Virus record (IMG/VR): IMGVR_UViG_3300008339_000373
Coordinates: 1 to 28,064 of that record
Direction: 5' to 3' (one strand)
DNA from: a virus
DNA length: 28,064 bases
In this document: positions 8,152-17,604 of the stretch, piece after piece
Numbering within the stretch: the stretch's first letter is position 1
Layout of the letters: each line of letters begins with the position of its first letter
Program-made: the position numbers and the translations under genes
The notes under the pieces: generated by a model
The model's database searches: none
What the model saw: only the letters and a program-made list of their open reading frames with translations
Told to the model about the DNA's origin: nothing

Positions 8152-11100
8152 ATGTCGATTTTAGGAAGCTCAAATTTTGTCTTTTCAACGATCAGTACAA
8201 GAGTTTTTGGTGTTACTGGTCCAACTGGCCCTGTTGGTATAACTGGTGCTACTGGAATCACTGGACCTTTGGTTCGTGGAGCCACTGGAAATACTGGTTA
8301 TGGTATAACTGGATTTACTTCGACATCTTCAAATATTTTAACTATATTTTTAGGTGATACTGGAACGATTCAAATTAATATTCAGGGTGCAACCTCAGAG
8401 TATGAAAATCAGTATGCTGTTGTTAAGGGTGTAACTACTAATGGAATATCCGTATTATATCATTACAACGAAGTTCAAAAATCTCAAAATTTATTAGAAT
8501 TGGGAAAAACTGATTATCTGAAAATTAAAGGTATAACTTTTAGAAGTTCCACAGGATCTATAGAATCAGTTTCAGTAACATCTAATCAAATTATAGTTCA
8601 GGGTAAAACCTATAATTTTTTCCCAGTTGGTGAAACTGGAAATATTGCTTATATCTACACACCAACAAAGGCAAAGGGAGTTCCGAATAGTTATTGGGAT
8701 GCTACAACGCAGACCTTAAGAATTCCATTAGCTGGTGAAAGAATAACATTATACAACACTAAAAATTTTAATGAAACACTAGCAAATTTAACCCAGGATA
8801 TAGTGGGTTATACTGGTGCAACTGGAATAGCAGTTCCAGTTTATTCATATTCTCCAGATATTGGCTATAATGTAAATAAACAAAGATTTGAAGAAAAGAT
8901 AAACAATACTTTAAATGGATTTACATATACACCGAATCTCTTCATTGGAAGTAGTGGTGGTGTCGATTTAGATTATAAGTTTTTACCAGTTACTATTAAG
9001 AAAAATTCTATATTTACTCCACAAGTAATAGGTGCAACTGGGAATATAGGTTCATGCTGCTTCTGTGCGTTAAATGAGACAGTATCAGATATTAAATGTT
9101 TAGATTATGTTACAAAGCAATATTGCTATGATATGGGTGGAAGTTTCAGCACGGTAGAATGCGTTAAAAGATATGTTTCAAGTTTAGAAAATGGAAGTGG
9201 TGATTGTTTCGCAGAAGGTGCTTGCTGTGTTAACGGGGAATGTATAAGCACCTCACAAGAACTATGTTTGAAATATAATGGAATTTTTTACCCAAATGAA
9301 GTCTGTCATCCAGTGAGAGGTAGTATTGGTGAGGGATATTTTAATTGCCCAAGTTATTGTCCTCTAGATGATCAAACTGGAAAATGCTGCGTAAAAGGTA
9401 AATGCTACGATGATATAACAAGTTTTGCTTGTGAAAGCATACCAAATAGTTCATTTCATCCAGGAGAAAGCTGTGATGGTGATTGTGATCCAGATTGCTT
9501 AGATACCTTACGGGGTGGATGCTGCAAAGCTGATGGTAGTGAATGTAACGATGGTTATACACCAGTAGAGTGCAAAGAAAGTGGTGGAATTTTCTTAGGG
9601 CCAGGTGAAGTTTGTGGTCTAAATTCCTGCTGCGGAAACAACTTCAGAGGTGAATATTTCAATTCATCTGAAGCGTGTAAATATTCAGAATTGATCCCAT
9701 GTTTACCAATAGGGACTTATGTTGGTGGTGGATATCTTGTTGGTATTGTTGGAGCACCATCACCCTGTTCAGTTTATTCAAATCCATTGGTTGCTGAAGG
9801 TCAACCACTTTCTTGTAGATATTTTCCAAGAGGATTTATGCCAACAGATCCAACTTGGAAATATAAAAACTGTTTTGGTGAATCTGGTGTAACTTTTGGC
9901 ACTACTTCCCTTCCTCCATCATCACTTAATATCAAGTACTTTACAAGAACCTATCCAGAAGTTTTGACAGAAGATAAGCAAAGAATAAATTCTTGCTTGT
10001 TAAAAGCTGGTTTACCATTCATAATGCAAACATATGAAGGTGTTGCCAGACAAACTGCAACATTAAATACTCCAGTTGAGTGGGATGATGGAATCATGTT
10101 CAAGGATAACCTAGAATATGATATTAGAAATGGAACTTTCTCATATTCATTAGAACATCTTTCAAATATTTCAATGTTTGAACCTTTAGGTTTTGTTGGC
10201 TCCTCAACTTATCTTAAGTTGGCAAAACAATTTTACGGTGAAACTCAAATTCATATGCTTTGGGCTATAATCGTTGCCCCAGAAGATATTGAAATATCTG
10301 GTAGTAAGAATTTGTCTTGGGGAATATCTGAATCAAGAGTAAGAGGTAATGGTGAATTTGGATATAATTTGGAACCAATTTCAACATGCATGATTGACGG
10401 TCTTCTAACCACAAGAATGCATGACGAAACTTCCAAAGAAAATACTTATTTTTGGTTTAGAGATTTAGCTGAAAACGATTCAAATACTGGGGTAGATGCA
10501 CTTGCTTTTGATAGATTCGTATTCTATAGCAATGGAGCCTATCCAAATAGTAAGTGGCAAAATAATACAATTGAAAATACCATTGAAACAAATGAAAATG
10601 AATTTAAAAATTCATATGCAATTTTATGGGATAATATGACTGATTCCGACAGCTGTATGAAGCAAATTTCTGTTTTGAATCAAACTGGATTAAATGGATA
10701 CAATGATTGGTATGTTCCAAGTATCATTGAATTGAACCATATTTATGGAAATCTAACTGAACTAAATACTGCAATAGCATTAAATGGTGATGATGTGTTT
10801 GCAGCACAAAAATATTGGAGTTCTTCCAGTATGTGTACTCTACACAAGTGGAATGTAAATAATCATTTGGATAAGAAATACTATGAAATATTCGAAACTC
10901 CAAGTGGAGAATTTAATTCTAAATTTAGATTTACAAAAAATGATTTTAATCTAACAGAAGATAAATTATACGATTTAAGTATGAATGCTTGTGCTGGTGA
11001 AAAAATGCTAACGCAAAATTTTTCAAATGGATTTGTAGAATCACAAAATAGAGATTCTAAAGTAGCCAGATTGAGGCCAATAAGAAGAATTCCAATTTTA

Positions 11101-11190
11101 GTTTATGAAGATTCTTCTTATTCTATAAAACTAGCTGAGGATGATTTTAACTATAATTCATGCCCAAGTTGTCCAGATGGAACTACATAA
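8152..11190 (+). CDS. Collagen-like fibre with four Cys-rich modules and Lcl-type C-terminal domain
   Basis: A 1012-residue paralogue in architecture of the preceding gene. Residues 20-38 are uninterrupted Gly-X-Y triplets, followed after a break by GATGNTG at 43-49. A shared N-terminal domain with 'GDTGTIQINIQGATSEYENQ' follows. Residues about 301-500 hold cysteine modules starting 'GSCC', 'GACC', 'GKCC' and 'GGCC', each with a pattern close to CC..G.C......C...GG.F.G..C....C. The C-terminal part from about 505 has 'WAIIVAPEDIEISGSKNLSW', 'GYNDWYVPSIIELNHIYGNL' near 849-868, 'KYWSSSSM' and 'ARLRPIRRIPI', the DUF1566/Lcl pattern. No Shine-Dalgarno is visible; a late promoter box sits just before the start. 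Multiple disulphides would form only outside the reducing cytoplasm, consistent with an exposed virion fibre (inference). Confidence 0.65.
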   Translation: MSILGSSNFVFSTISTRVFGVTGPTGPVGITGATGITGPLVRGATGNTGYGITGFTSTSSNILTIFLGDTGTIQINIQGATSEYENQYAVVKGVTTNGISVLYHYNEVQKSQNLLELGKTDYLKIKGITFRSSTGSIESVSVTSNQIIVQGKTYNFFPVGETGNIAYIYTPTKAKGVPNSYWDATTQTLRIPLAGERITLYNTKNFNETLANLTQDIVGYTGATGIAVPVYSYSPDIGYNVNKQRFEEKINNTLNGFTYTPNLFIGSSGGVDLDYKFLPVTIKKNSIFTPQVIGATGNIGSCCFCALNETVSDIKCLDYVTKQYCYDMGGSFSTVECVKRYVSSLENGSGDCFAEGACCVNGECISTSQELCLKYNGIFYPNEVCHPVRGSIGEGYFNCPSYCPLDDQTGKCCVKGKCYDDITSFACESIPNSSFHPGESCDGDCDPDCLDTLRGGCCKADGSECNDGYTPVECKESGGIFLGPGEVCGLNSCCGNNFRGEYFNSSEACKYSELIPCLPIGTYVGGGYLVGIVGAPSPCSVYSNPLVAEGQPLSCRYFPRGFMPTDPTWKYKNCFGESGVTFGTTSLPPSSLNIKYFTRTYPEVLTEDKQRINSCLLKAGLPFIMQTYEGVARQTATLNTPVEWDDGIMFKDNLEYDIRNGTFSYSLEHLSNISMFEPLGFVGSSTYLKLAKQFYGETQIHMLWAIIVAPEDIEISGSKNLSWGISESRVRGNGEFGYNLEPISTCMIDGLLTTRMHDETSKENTYFWFRDLAENDSNTGVDALAFDRFVFYSNGAYPNSKWQNNTIENTIETNENEFKNSYAILWDNMTDSDSCMKQISVLNQTGLNGYNDWYVPSIIELNHIYGNLTELNTAIALNGDDVFAAQKYWSSSSMCTLHKWNVNNHLDKKYYEIFETPSGEFNSKFRFTKNDFNLTEDKLYDLSMNACAGEKMLTQNFSNGFVESQNRDSKVARLRPIRRIPILVYEDSSYSIKLAEDDFNYNSCPSCPDGTT

Positions 11191-11195
11191 TATCT

Positions 11196-11203
11196 TATAA
11201 ATA
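11196..11203 (+). promoter_or_regulatory. T4-type late promoter box (TATAAATA)
   Basis: An exact TATAAATA in the 22-base gap between two collagen-like fibre genes, nine bases before the ATG at 11213. No Shine-Dalgarno lies between box and start. T4 geometry predicts a transcript start near 11209, so the message would have only a few leader bases. Confidence 0.55.
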
Positions 11204-11212
11204 ATTAAAATT

Positions 11213-14200
11213 ATGTCAAGCAGCACTATTGGAACACATTCATATATCGGACCAAAAGGACCAAGTGGAGCAACTGGTTCAAGGGGTGTAACTGGAAGTA
11301 CTGGAAATACTGGTCCAATCGGAGCAACTGGTCCATATGGTGTTTATATATTATCATCAAATCCAACAAATACTGGAATAATTTTAAATCTTTCTGATGG
11401 ATCTACAAGCACAATAACTGGAAATTTTAGAGGTGCTACTTCTGAATTTTTGATCGCTGGAGTGAGTAGTGGTGACGGTATAACTTTATACTATACATAC
11501 TCTTCTGGTGAGTTGCAAGTAAAGGGTCTTTCGGCCACTGGTTCTTTATATTTGACAGAAGATGAAAACTTCGTTTACTTCAACACAACATTGGCAGAAG
11601 TTCAGTCGGAGTTAGATATTGCCAATTTGAATGTTGATACTTTGGTATATTTAAAGACAAATTATCAAATTTCAAGTACTACAATCGGTGTAACTTATGA
11701 CGGTGTTTATAACAGTGGAACCTTGGTATACGATGATAAGGGAAATACAAAATCAAAATTAAATTCTAGATCAAAAATTAAGTTTGTACAATCTAGAAAC
11801 ATTTTTGATACACCAACATATCTAAATGTTGATGATGCTGGATTATTCTATATAACGACTCCAAACGGTATTGCTGGATTCACTGGAACATTTAATAAAA
11901 ATGAATCAGTATCTATAACTTTAATTTTCCAAAATGAAGATATATGGTATTTTCCAGAAAATGTGTATTTTGAAAATGGTGAAAACTACTTAACTTGTGG
12001 AAAATCCATAGTCAACCTGACAACCACAACTCAAGGTGAGAGCTGGTCAGCGACGGTTGCTGCTAGAGGTTTTGATGTTGATAATGACAATTGTCCAATA
12101 ACATATACTTTTGGTTCTTGCTGTTATACAAATTTTGATGGAACTCTTGGTTGTAATGAATATGTCACAAAGGATCAATGCGATAGATTATTTGGAACAT
12201 TTAATGCCCTTCAATCGTGCATAAATTCCTGCGGTATAACTGGAATTTGCTGTTCAAATGGTAGATGTCTTGAAAATAGCAATCCAACTGAATGTGAATC
12301 ATTTGCTGGCACATTCTACAGGGGAATAACATGTGGAGCATACGCAAATGACCCACAGGGTACAAATTTTGGAAATAGATTGTGTCCATACTACTGTGGC
12401 GATTATGAAATTGTTTCCTGCTGTAAAGATGGTATATGTTTAGGTAGCAATTTTACCAGACTTTTATGTGAGGAATATCTTGGCGGTGTTGGATATACTG
12501 GATCATGTAACGATGTAAATTGTTGTGAAGATGCTGTTGGTGTTGGCCCATGTTGCACAACAGCTGGCTGTGTTGAACTAAATAAAGTTCAATGTGATGC
12601 AGCTGGTGGTGTTTTTATGGGTGAAGATTTAAACTGTTCAGAAATTAACTGTGATTGCATATATTCTGTTCCAAAAGGTGCTTGCTGTTATTCAGATGGT
12701 AGTTGTTCTATTTTATCATTTACCGCTTGTGTGAGTAGTTCTGGTTCTTATCTTGGAGATTACACCACATGTGATCAATGCCCACAACCAGAAGAAACTG
12801 GAGCATGTTGTAAAACAGACGGTACTTGCTCTGTTATAACTCCAGCACAATGTGCTGCGGCTGGTGGAAATTATAAAGGTAAAAATACAAATTGCTCAAC
12901 ATGTGATACTGGTGGTGATCTTGGTGCTTGCTGTGATGATATAAATCAAATTTGCGATCAAAGGACACAATCAGAGTGTGAAGCAATTGCTGGAAGATAT
13001 TTGGGTGAAAATACTGATTGTCAGCAATGTGGTTTTGGTGGTGGTGGTGGTCCCGATCCAGATCCATGCCCAGCAGTTGAAGATGAATCAGATTGTTTTT
13101 CAGCTCAGGCAAGAGTATTAACATGTGAAGGTGTTGTAGATTTTAATCGTGGTCAGGATGCTGTATCTTCACCAGTAAATAATACAAGTACAACTGTAAC
13201 ATTTTTATCACCAGATACAAGCGTAGATTCTATTTTGACCCCAGGAGTTGTAAACTATGCATTGTCTGAAACTAATCAAGTAATTACTGGTGCTCCAAAA
13301 ATATATTTCAGACAGGGTATTGGTGTAAAAGATATATTCATAACAAAGGAAAATTTTAGATCTATAACACCACAAACTGGAGTTGCTTATCCAAATTATT
13401 TTTACAATGGTGAACTAGCAACAGATCCAAATTTTCCACAGGGTGAAGATAAACTTGCTAGAATTTGCTTAAAAATAAAATGTGATACTGGAAATCCTGA
13501 AAATTTTAGATTTTATCTGTTAAGAACACATTATCCAAGACACTTTGCACATAATTTAGCGGCACTCAATGGATATGTCGATGAAAATGATAATCCATTT
13601 GAGTTTATTAATCCAACTGATCGAAGTTTAGAAGAAAATTTAGATCCAACTACTGGATCAATAAAATATAAAATTAGTGTTGATCTTGTTGATGAATTTG
13701 CATATATGCCATCTACTGTTCAGTTGAGAGATCAATTGAATAATCCATTGTTGGGATTGAAGCGAGAACCAAATAGAAGTGCAGACTTCGATATTAATGG
13801 AAATGCACTATTTAATACAATTCCACAAGAACTTACACCAAGACCAGAAATAATTCCAGGTGGATTGACCACTGCCTCAGATTTGACTGATTATTATCTC
13901 AAATTGGGTCTTAACATAATGGGACTCACTAAAGGTTTTGAAAATTCTACTGGATATGTAAAAGGATTTACAACTGCTGGTGATATAGTAAATTTTAATA
14001 GTTCTGGAAGTATTAATATTTCTGGAACTTCAAAGCCCTTTCAATATACGACCAATACAACTTCTAGAATGTTTGTTACTTATAATTATCCATTAATTAA
14101 TACTAATTATACCGTTTCAACAAACATATCACAATTAAAAGTATATAATATTTTAGAAACATTTCAATTACTAACTCCAGTTTCAACCTCTGGGGATCAA

Positions 14201-16150
14201 AGTCCATTTCATGATCGAATGAATGCGATCATTCAGTTTTATTATAATAAAGAATTACTAGATAGATCTAATAACAATCTATATACTGCATCAGAATCTG
14301 AACCTGGTAAAATAAATCCACAAAATAATAGCAGTGCTGTCTCTGCCACTATAAATTCTAGTGGAAATATAGTTGGAGGTATAGGAATTCCAGTTGGTTA
14401 TTTTAATATGGGTTACACCTATATGAGAGCTTCCGATTCCATATTTCCAACTTTTCCAAATTCTAATACAAATAGTATAAGATCAGTATATAAAAAATAT
14501 GCGAGAACATCAAATTCATTTTCAAATACATTCATAAATAATATTGAAGCCGAACAATCAGATTCAGTACCATATCAATTTTATGGATTAAATTATCCAG
14601 GACATCCATTAACAGTAGACCTATTGAATCCAAATTATCAGGCTAGAAAAGAAACTACTGGAGGTTTTGGTCCTGGTGGTTCGACAGTAATACCAGCCGT
14701 TGTATCTGCGAATACTTATAAAACAAAACCATATGATATTATATACGACAGCGGACATATAGAATTTAATCCGAATGACACAAATGCTCCATATAAAAGA
14801 TATCTTTCAGAAAGCAATATTGGAAATTTTAATACTAGCACTCAAATAGTAGAACAAGATTATACAACTGAAAGAGTTATCGGTTATTTATCCAAAGCTA
14901 TTAATGATCCTTACGATCAAGACAGCATAACTTTACCATATGGTAGAATGAAGTATTTGGGAGATGGTGAATTTGTCTTCTGTATAACTATACCAAATCC
15001 AAAAGATTATATTAATTACAATGATACAGGAGATGGAGAAGCTGGAATTGATATTGATCCAGATAAATTTACAGATAGAAGATTAGTTGCTCATAATACT
15101 CTCAGACTTGTTTTATTCACAGACATAAAACCAACTGAAAATGATTCGGTTAATCAAAGTACTAGATCTAAAATAACATTAGGAAATGAATGTCACGGTT
15201 TAGCCTGTGGATTTTCTGTTCCAAATTATGAACCAACATGTCCACTCTGTAAGGATTATCAAGTTCAAAATGAAACAAATTATGTTATAGGTTCTGGAAT
15301 TCCAACTTTAAGTGGTTGGGGTGTTCAAACTATTAGAAACAATCCAGATTGTGACGAACAAACTACATCCCTTTGTCAATTTGGCTCTCAAGATCCAAAT
15401 TGTTCAGAATGTTTACCTTGTTGCTTTTCTCCAAATAGAATAGACAAAGCCATAATAACATCTTGTCAGGATTCTGAATCTTCTTGTGGTTGTAGAGGTT
15501 CTATAGAATACAATAGTGCTCAATCTTGTCCAACTGGTACAGTAAGTTGTGTTGAAGTCGGAGATCCATGCATACAGCATAGAACTGTTTTAAATGTTTT
15601 AAAGAATCAATTAGGTGGAGATTTTACATGCACTGGTGGTGGATTAATTCAATATTGGTTCCCACTTCCTGATGTCTTTTTAGATACAGCCCCCGATTTG
15701 GTTCAATATTTGCCAAGATTTGCCATCTATACTTCTCAGGGAAGTAGCACTTCATCAATAAGAGATAAAATGTGTGCTCCAGTAAATTCTGGAACAGACG
15801 AGTGCCCAAATGAACAAAATAGTATTTGTGGAAATTTCTGTTTAACAAAGAATGACGGAACGAAGATAACCTGTCAACAATTTATAGATCAATATAATAA
15901 TAATCCTGGATTTGAAAAAATAACAAATATACCTCAAAATCTTTTACTAAATTTACAACAAAATCAGGTAAATATTCCAGGAGAAATGTTCTATAGAGAA
16001 AGACCAAACAATAGCTGTGTAACTGCATTTGCTGGTACTGTTTTAAAGAAACTATATATTTCTGATACCGATTATGTTTGTGTACCTGTAGATGCAACTG
16101 ATCTTACGGCAATAAACAATCTTGAAGATTGCGTACAAGGAGAATCATGA
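11213..16150 (+). CDS. Giant collagen-like protein with seven GACC cysteine modules
   Basis: A 1645-residue probable virion fibre, the largest gene here. Residues 13-43 are ten uninterrupted Gly-X-Y triplets. Next comes the shared N-terminal domain with 'FRGATSEF' near residue 80. Residues about 300-607 hold seven tandem cysteine modules beginning GSCC, GICC, VSCC, GPCC, GACC, GACC and GACC. The best-kept read like 'GACCKTDGTCSVITPAQC' followed by 'AAAGGNYKGKNTNCSTC'. A glycine/Asp-Pro linker (GGGGGPDPDP, about 610-620) joins them to a long C-terminal part (about 620-1645) that I do not recognise. That part contains a second, differently spaced cysteine cluster at about 1340-1460. The Lcl-type ending of its neighbours is absent. 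The stop overlaps the next ATG (ATGA). Binding to a host surface or scaffold role for other fibres is inferred. Confidence 0.6.
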   Translation: MSSSTIGTHSYIGPKGPSGATGSRGVTGSTGNTGPIGATGPYGVYILSSNPTNTGIILNLSDGSTSTITGNFRGATSEFLIAGVSSGDGITLYYTYSSGELQVKGLSATGSLYLTEDENFVYFNTTLAEVQSELDIANLNVDTLVYLKTNYQISSTTIGVTYDGVYNSGTLVYDDKGNTKSKLNSRSKIKFVQSRNIFDTPTYLNVDDAGLFYITTPNGIAGFTGTFNKNESVSITLIFQNEDIWYFPENVYFENGENYLTCGKSIVNLTTTTQGESWSATVAARGFDVDNDNCPITYTFGSCCYTNFDGTLGCNEYVTKDQCDRLFGTFNALQSCINSCGITGICCSNGRCLENSNPTECESFAGTFYRGITCGAYANDPQGTNFGNRLCPYYCGDYEIVSCCKDGICLGSNFTRLLCEEYLGGVGYTGSCNDVNCCEDAVGVGPCCTTAGCVELNKVQCDAAGGVFMGEDLNCSEINCDCIYSVPKGACCYSDGSCSILSFTACVSSSGSYLGDYTTCDQCPQPEETGACCKTDGTCSVITPAQCAAAGGNYKGKNTNCSTCDTGGDLGACCDDINQICDQRTQSECEAIAGRYLGENTDCQQCGFGGGGGPDPDPCPAVEDESDCFSAQARVLTCEGVVDFNRGQDAVSSPVNNTSTTVTFLSPDTSVDSILTPGVVNYALSETNQVITGAPKIYFRQGIGVKDIFITKENFRSITPQTGVAYPNYFYNGELATDPNFPQGEDKLARICLKIKCDTGNPENFRFYLLRTHYPRHFAHNLAALNGYVDENDNPFEFINPTDRSLEENLDPTTGSIKYKISVDLVDEFAYMPSTVQLRDQLNNPLLGLKREPNRSADFDINGNALFNTIPQELTPRPEIIPGGLTTASDLTDYYLKLGLNIMGLTKGFENSTGYVKGFTTAGDIVNFNSSGSINISGTSKPFQYTTNTTSRMFVTYNYPLINTNYTVSTNISQLKVYNILETFQLLTPVSTSGDQSPFHDRMNAIIQFYYNKELLDRSNNNLYTASESEPGKINPQNNSSAVSATINSSGNIVGGIGIPVGYFNMGYTYMRASDSIFPTFPNSNTNSIRSVYKKYARTSNSFSNTFINNIEAEQSDSVPYQFYGLNYPGHPLTVDLLNPNYQARKETTGGFGPGGSTVIPAVVSANTYKTKPYDIIYDSGHIEFNPNDTNAPYKRYLSESNIGNFNTSTQIVEQDYTTERVIGYLSKAINDPYDQDSITLPYGRMKYLGDGEFVFCITIPNPKDYINYNDTGDGEAGIDIDPDKFTDRRLVAHNTLRLVLFTDIKPTENDSVNQSTRSKITLGNECHGLACGFSVPNYEPTCPLCKDYQVQNETNYVIGSGIPTLSGWGVQTIRNNPDCDEQTTSLCQFGSQDPNCSECLPCCFSPNRIDKAIITSCQDSESSCGCRGSIEYNSAQSCPTGTVSCVEVGDPCIQHRTVLNVLKNQLGGDFTCTGGGLIQYWFPLPDVFLDTAPDLVQYLPRFAIYTSQGSSTSSIRDKMCAPVNSGTDECPNEQNSICGNFCLTKNDGTKITCQQFIDQYNNNPGFEKITNIPQNLLLNLQQNQVNIPGEMFYRERPNNSCVTAFAGTVLKKLYISDTDYVCVPVDATDLTAINNLEDCVQGES

Positions 16151-17604
16151 GTATTCAATTTAGATCAAGAGTTAAATCAGTAAAGGATTTTGGTTCTGAT
16201 CTAAAAAAAATTGGAACTTGTTGTTATACAGATGGAACCAGCGACCAAATAACATTTTATGAATGTTTTATCAATAATGGAACTTTTTTGGTAGGTGATA
16301 ATGTTTCTTGCCCACAACAAGGGGAAATTGGAAATTGTTTTGCTTGCTCTTATCTGACATTTGATCAAAAAATACAAGTAGCAAACAATCCAGCAGTTCT
16401 TGGTGCGAATCCAGATTGGGGTAAAGCTACAACATCACAATGTGAGTGCTCAAGAATAGGTGGAGTTTTTCATCCGACAAATCCCTTAAATCTTCTAGGT
16501 ATCGATGCAAGAATTCCTCAATCTTGTTGTTATTTTGCATATGATGCCTCTGGATTTCCTATAGGAATAACATGTGAGAATGTTTGTTCGGAGAGAGAAT
16601 GTTCATTGAGAGGTATAACATTCAATGATGGAACATTGAGAAATGTTCCAGTTTACAACAGTTCTGAAACTTGTGCGACATCTAACTGCTCAACATCTGG
16701 ACTTACAGATTTCCTTTACAAACAAATGGCAGTTGGTGCTGCATCTACCACCACAGAGGATGTTGGTGCATGTTTTGATTTGACTAAAATTACTACTGGA
16801 TTTTCATATGAGTGCAATCTTTCATTTAAGGATGATTGTTTTGGATACTGGATTTCTCCAGAAACTGAAGAAGATGGTTTTGTCTTCTGCAATTCAAGCT
16901 TTTCACCAGAAAATCCAACGAAACTAGCAAATAGAAAAATAGAACCATACAGTATGTCCGAGGTTGATTTTGACCTTTTAGGGTTGACTTCTGGTGATGA
17001 ATTCCAGGGTGGAATTTATATAGGAAAATTTACAGTAAATTCGTCATCCTCTAAAGTTTATGGATCTTTGAATCTCAAAGAACCAGTTGAACAACACTAC
17101 AATGATACGACACCAAGAGATGTTTATTCGAAATGGGCCTTGATTGTTGATAAATATGACTACTATGCAGTTTATATGTCTCCAGAAGAGCAAACTTCTA
17201 CGATGCCAAATACATCGTTATCGGATGGTTTTTACAATTGCTATGGGGATAGAATAAATTTCTATGGGCATGGAACAAAACTCATAAATACTATAACAGG
17301 ACAAATTAGAAGAGGTTTTGCCGATTATTACATACCAAGCATCATAGAATTGTATTATTTATCAAATAAAATAAATAAAGATTCTTCGCTAAAGACCAAG
17401 TTGAATATCAAGAATAAATTAGCTTCTTCTTCTATATTTTATGAAAATATTTTATCAAATAGTAGTGAAAAATATAGTTTTAATGGGCATGTATTTGTTT
17501 ATGGGCAAAATTTTACAAATACCACAAAGTTTGGATATACCGTATTGATGCCAACTGACACGAATGTATATTTAAGATTATTCAGAAAGGTGATTTTAAC
17601 ATGA
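16147..17604 (+). CDS. Cys-rich fibre-like protein with degenerate Lcl-type domain, no collagen
   Basis: A 485-residue protein. The ATG at 16147 is preferred over in-frame starts further upstream because an AAGGAG lies six bases before it and it forms the ATGA overlap with the preceding stop. Residues about 20-180 carry three cysteine modules ('GTCCYTDGTSDQITFYEC', 'GNCFAC', 'QSCCYF') like those of the collagen-type fibres, but there is no Gly-X-Y stretch. From about 278, 'SGDEFQGGIYIGKF' matches the opening of the C-terminal domain of the 946-residue fibre, and 'FADYYIPSIIELYYL' near 391 matches its V-P-S-x-x-E-L core. The later YW-S-S and R-P-I parts are weak, so the domain is diverged or reduced. 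It ends in an ATGA overlap with the next gene. Probably an accessory partner or chaperone of the other fibres (inference). Confidence 0.55.
   Translation: MSIQFRSRVKSVKDFGSDLKKIGTCCYTDGTSDQITFYECFINNGTFLVGDNVSCPQQGEIGNCFACSYLTFDQKIQVANNPAVLGANPDWGKATTSQCECSRIGGVFHPTNPLNLLGIDARIPQSCCYFAYDASGFPIGITCENVCSERECSLRGITFNDGTLRNVPVYNSSETCATSNCSTSGLTDFLYKQMAVGAASTTTEDVGACFDLTKITTGFSYECNLSFKDDCFGYWISPETEEDGFVFCNSSFSPENPTKLANRKIEPYSMSEVDFDLLGLTSGDEFQGGIYIGKFTVNSSSSKVYGSLNLKEPVEQHYNDTTPRDVYSKWALIVDKYDYYAVYMSPEEQTSTMPNTSLSDGFYNCYGDRINFYGHGTKLINTITGQIRRGFADYYIPSIIELYYLSNKINKDSSLKTKLNIKNKLASSSIFYENILSNSSEKYSFNGHVFVYGQNFTNTTKFGYTVLMPTDTNVYLRLFRKVILT

Noticed and set aside
7770-17604. Diversity-generating retroelement acting on the C-type-lectin-like DUF1566 domains
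   Set aside because: DUF1566-type domains are known retroelement targets, but no reverse transcriptase and no template/variable repeat pair are seen, and the domain ends lack runs of Asn/adenine-rich codons. A search of the full genome for a reverse transcriptase and a near-repeat of the 3' ends of these genes would decide.
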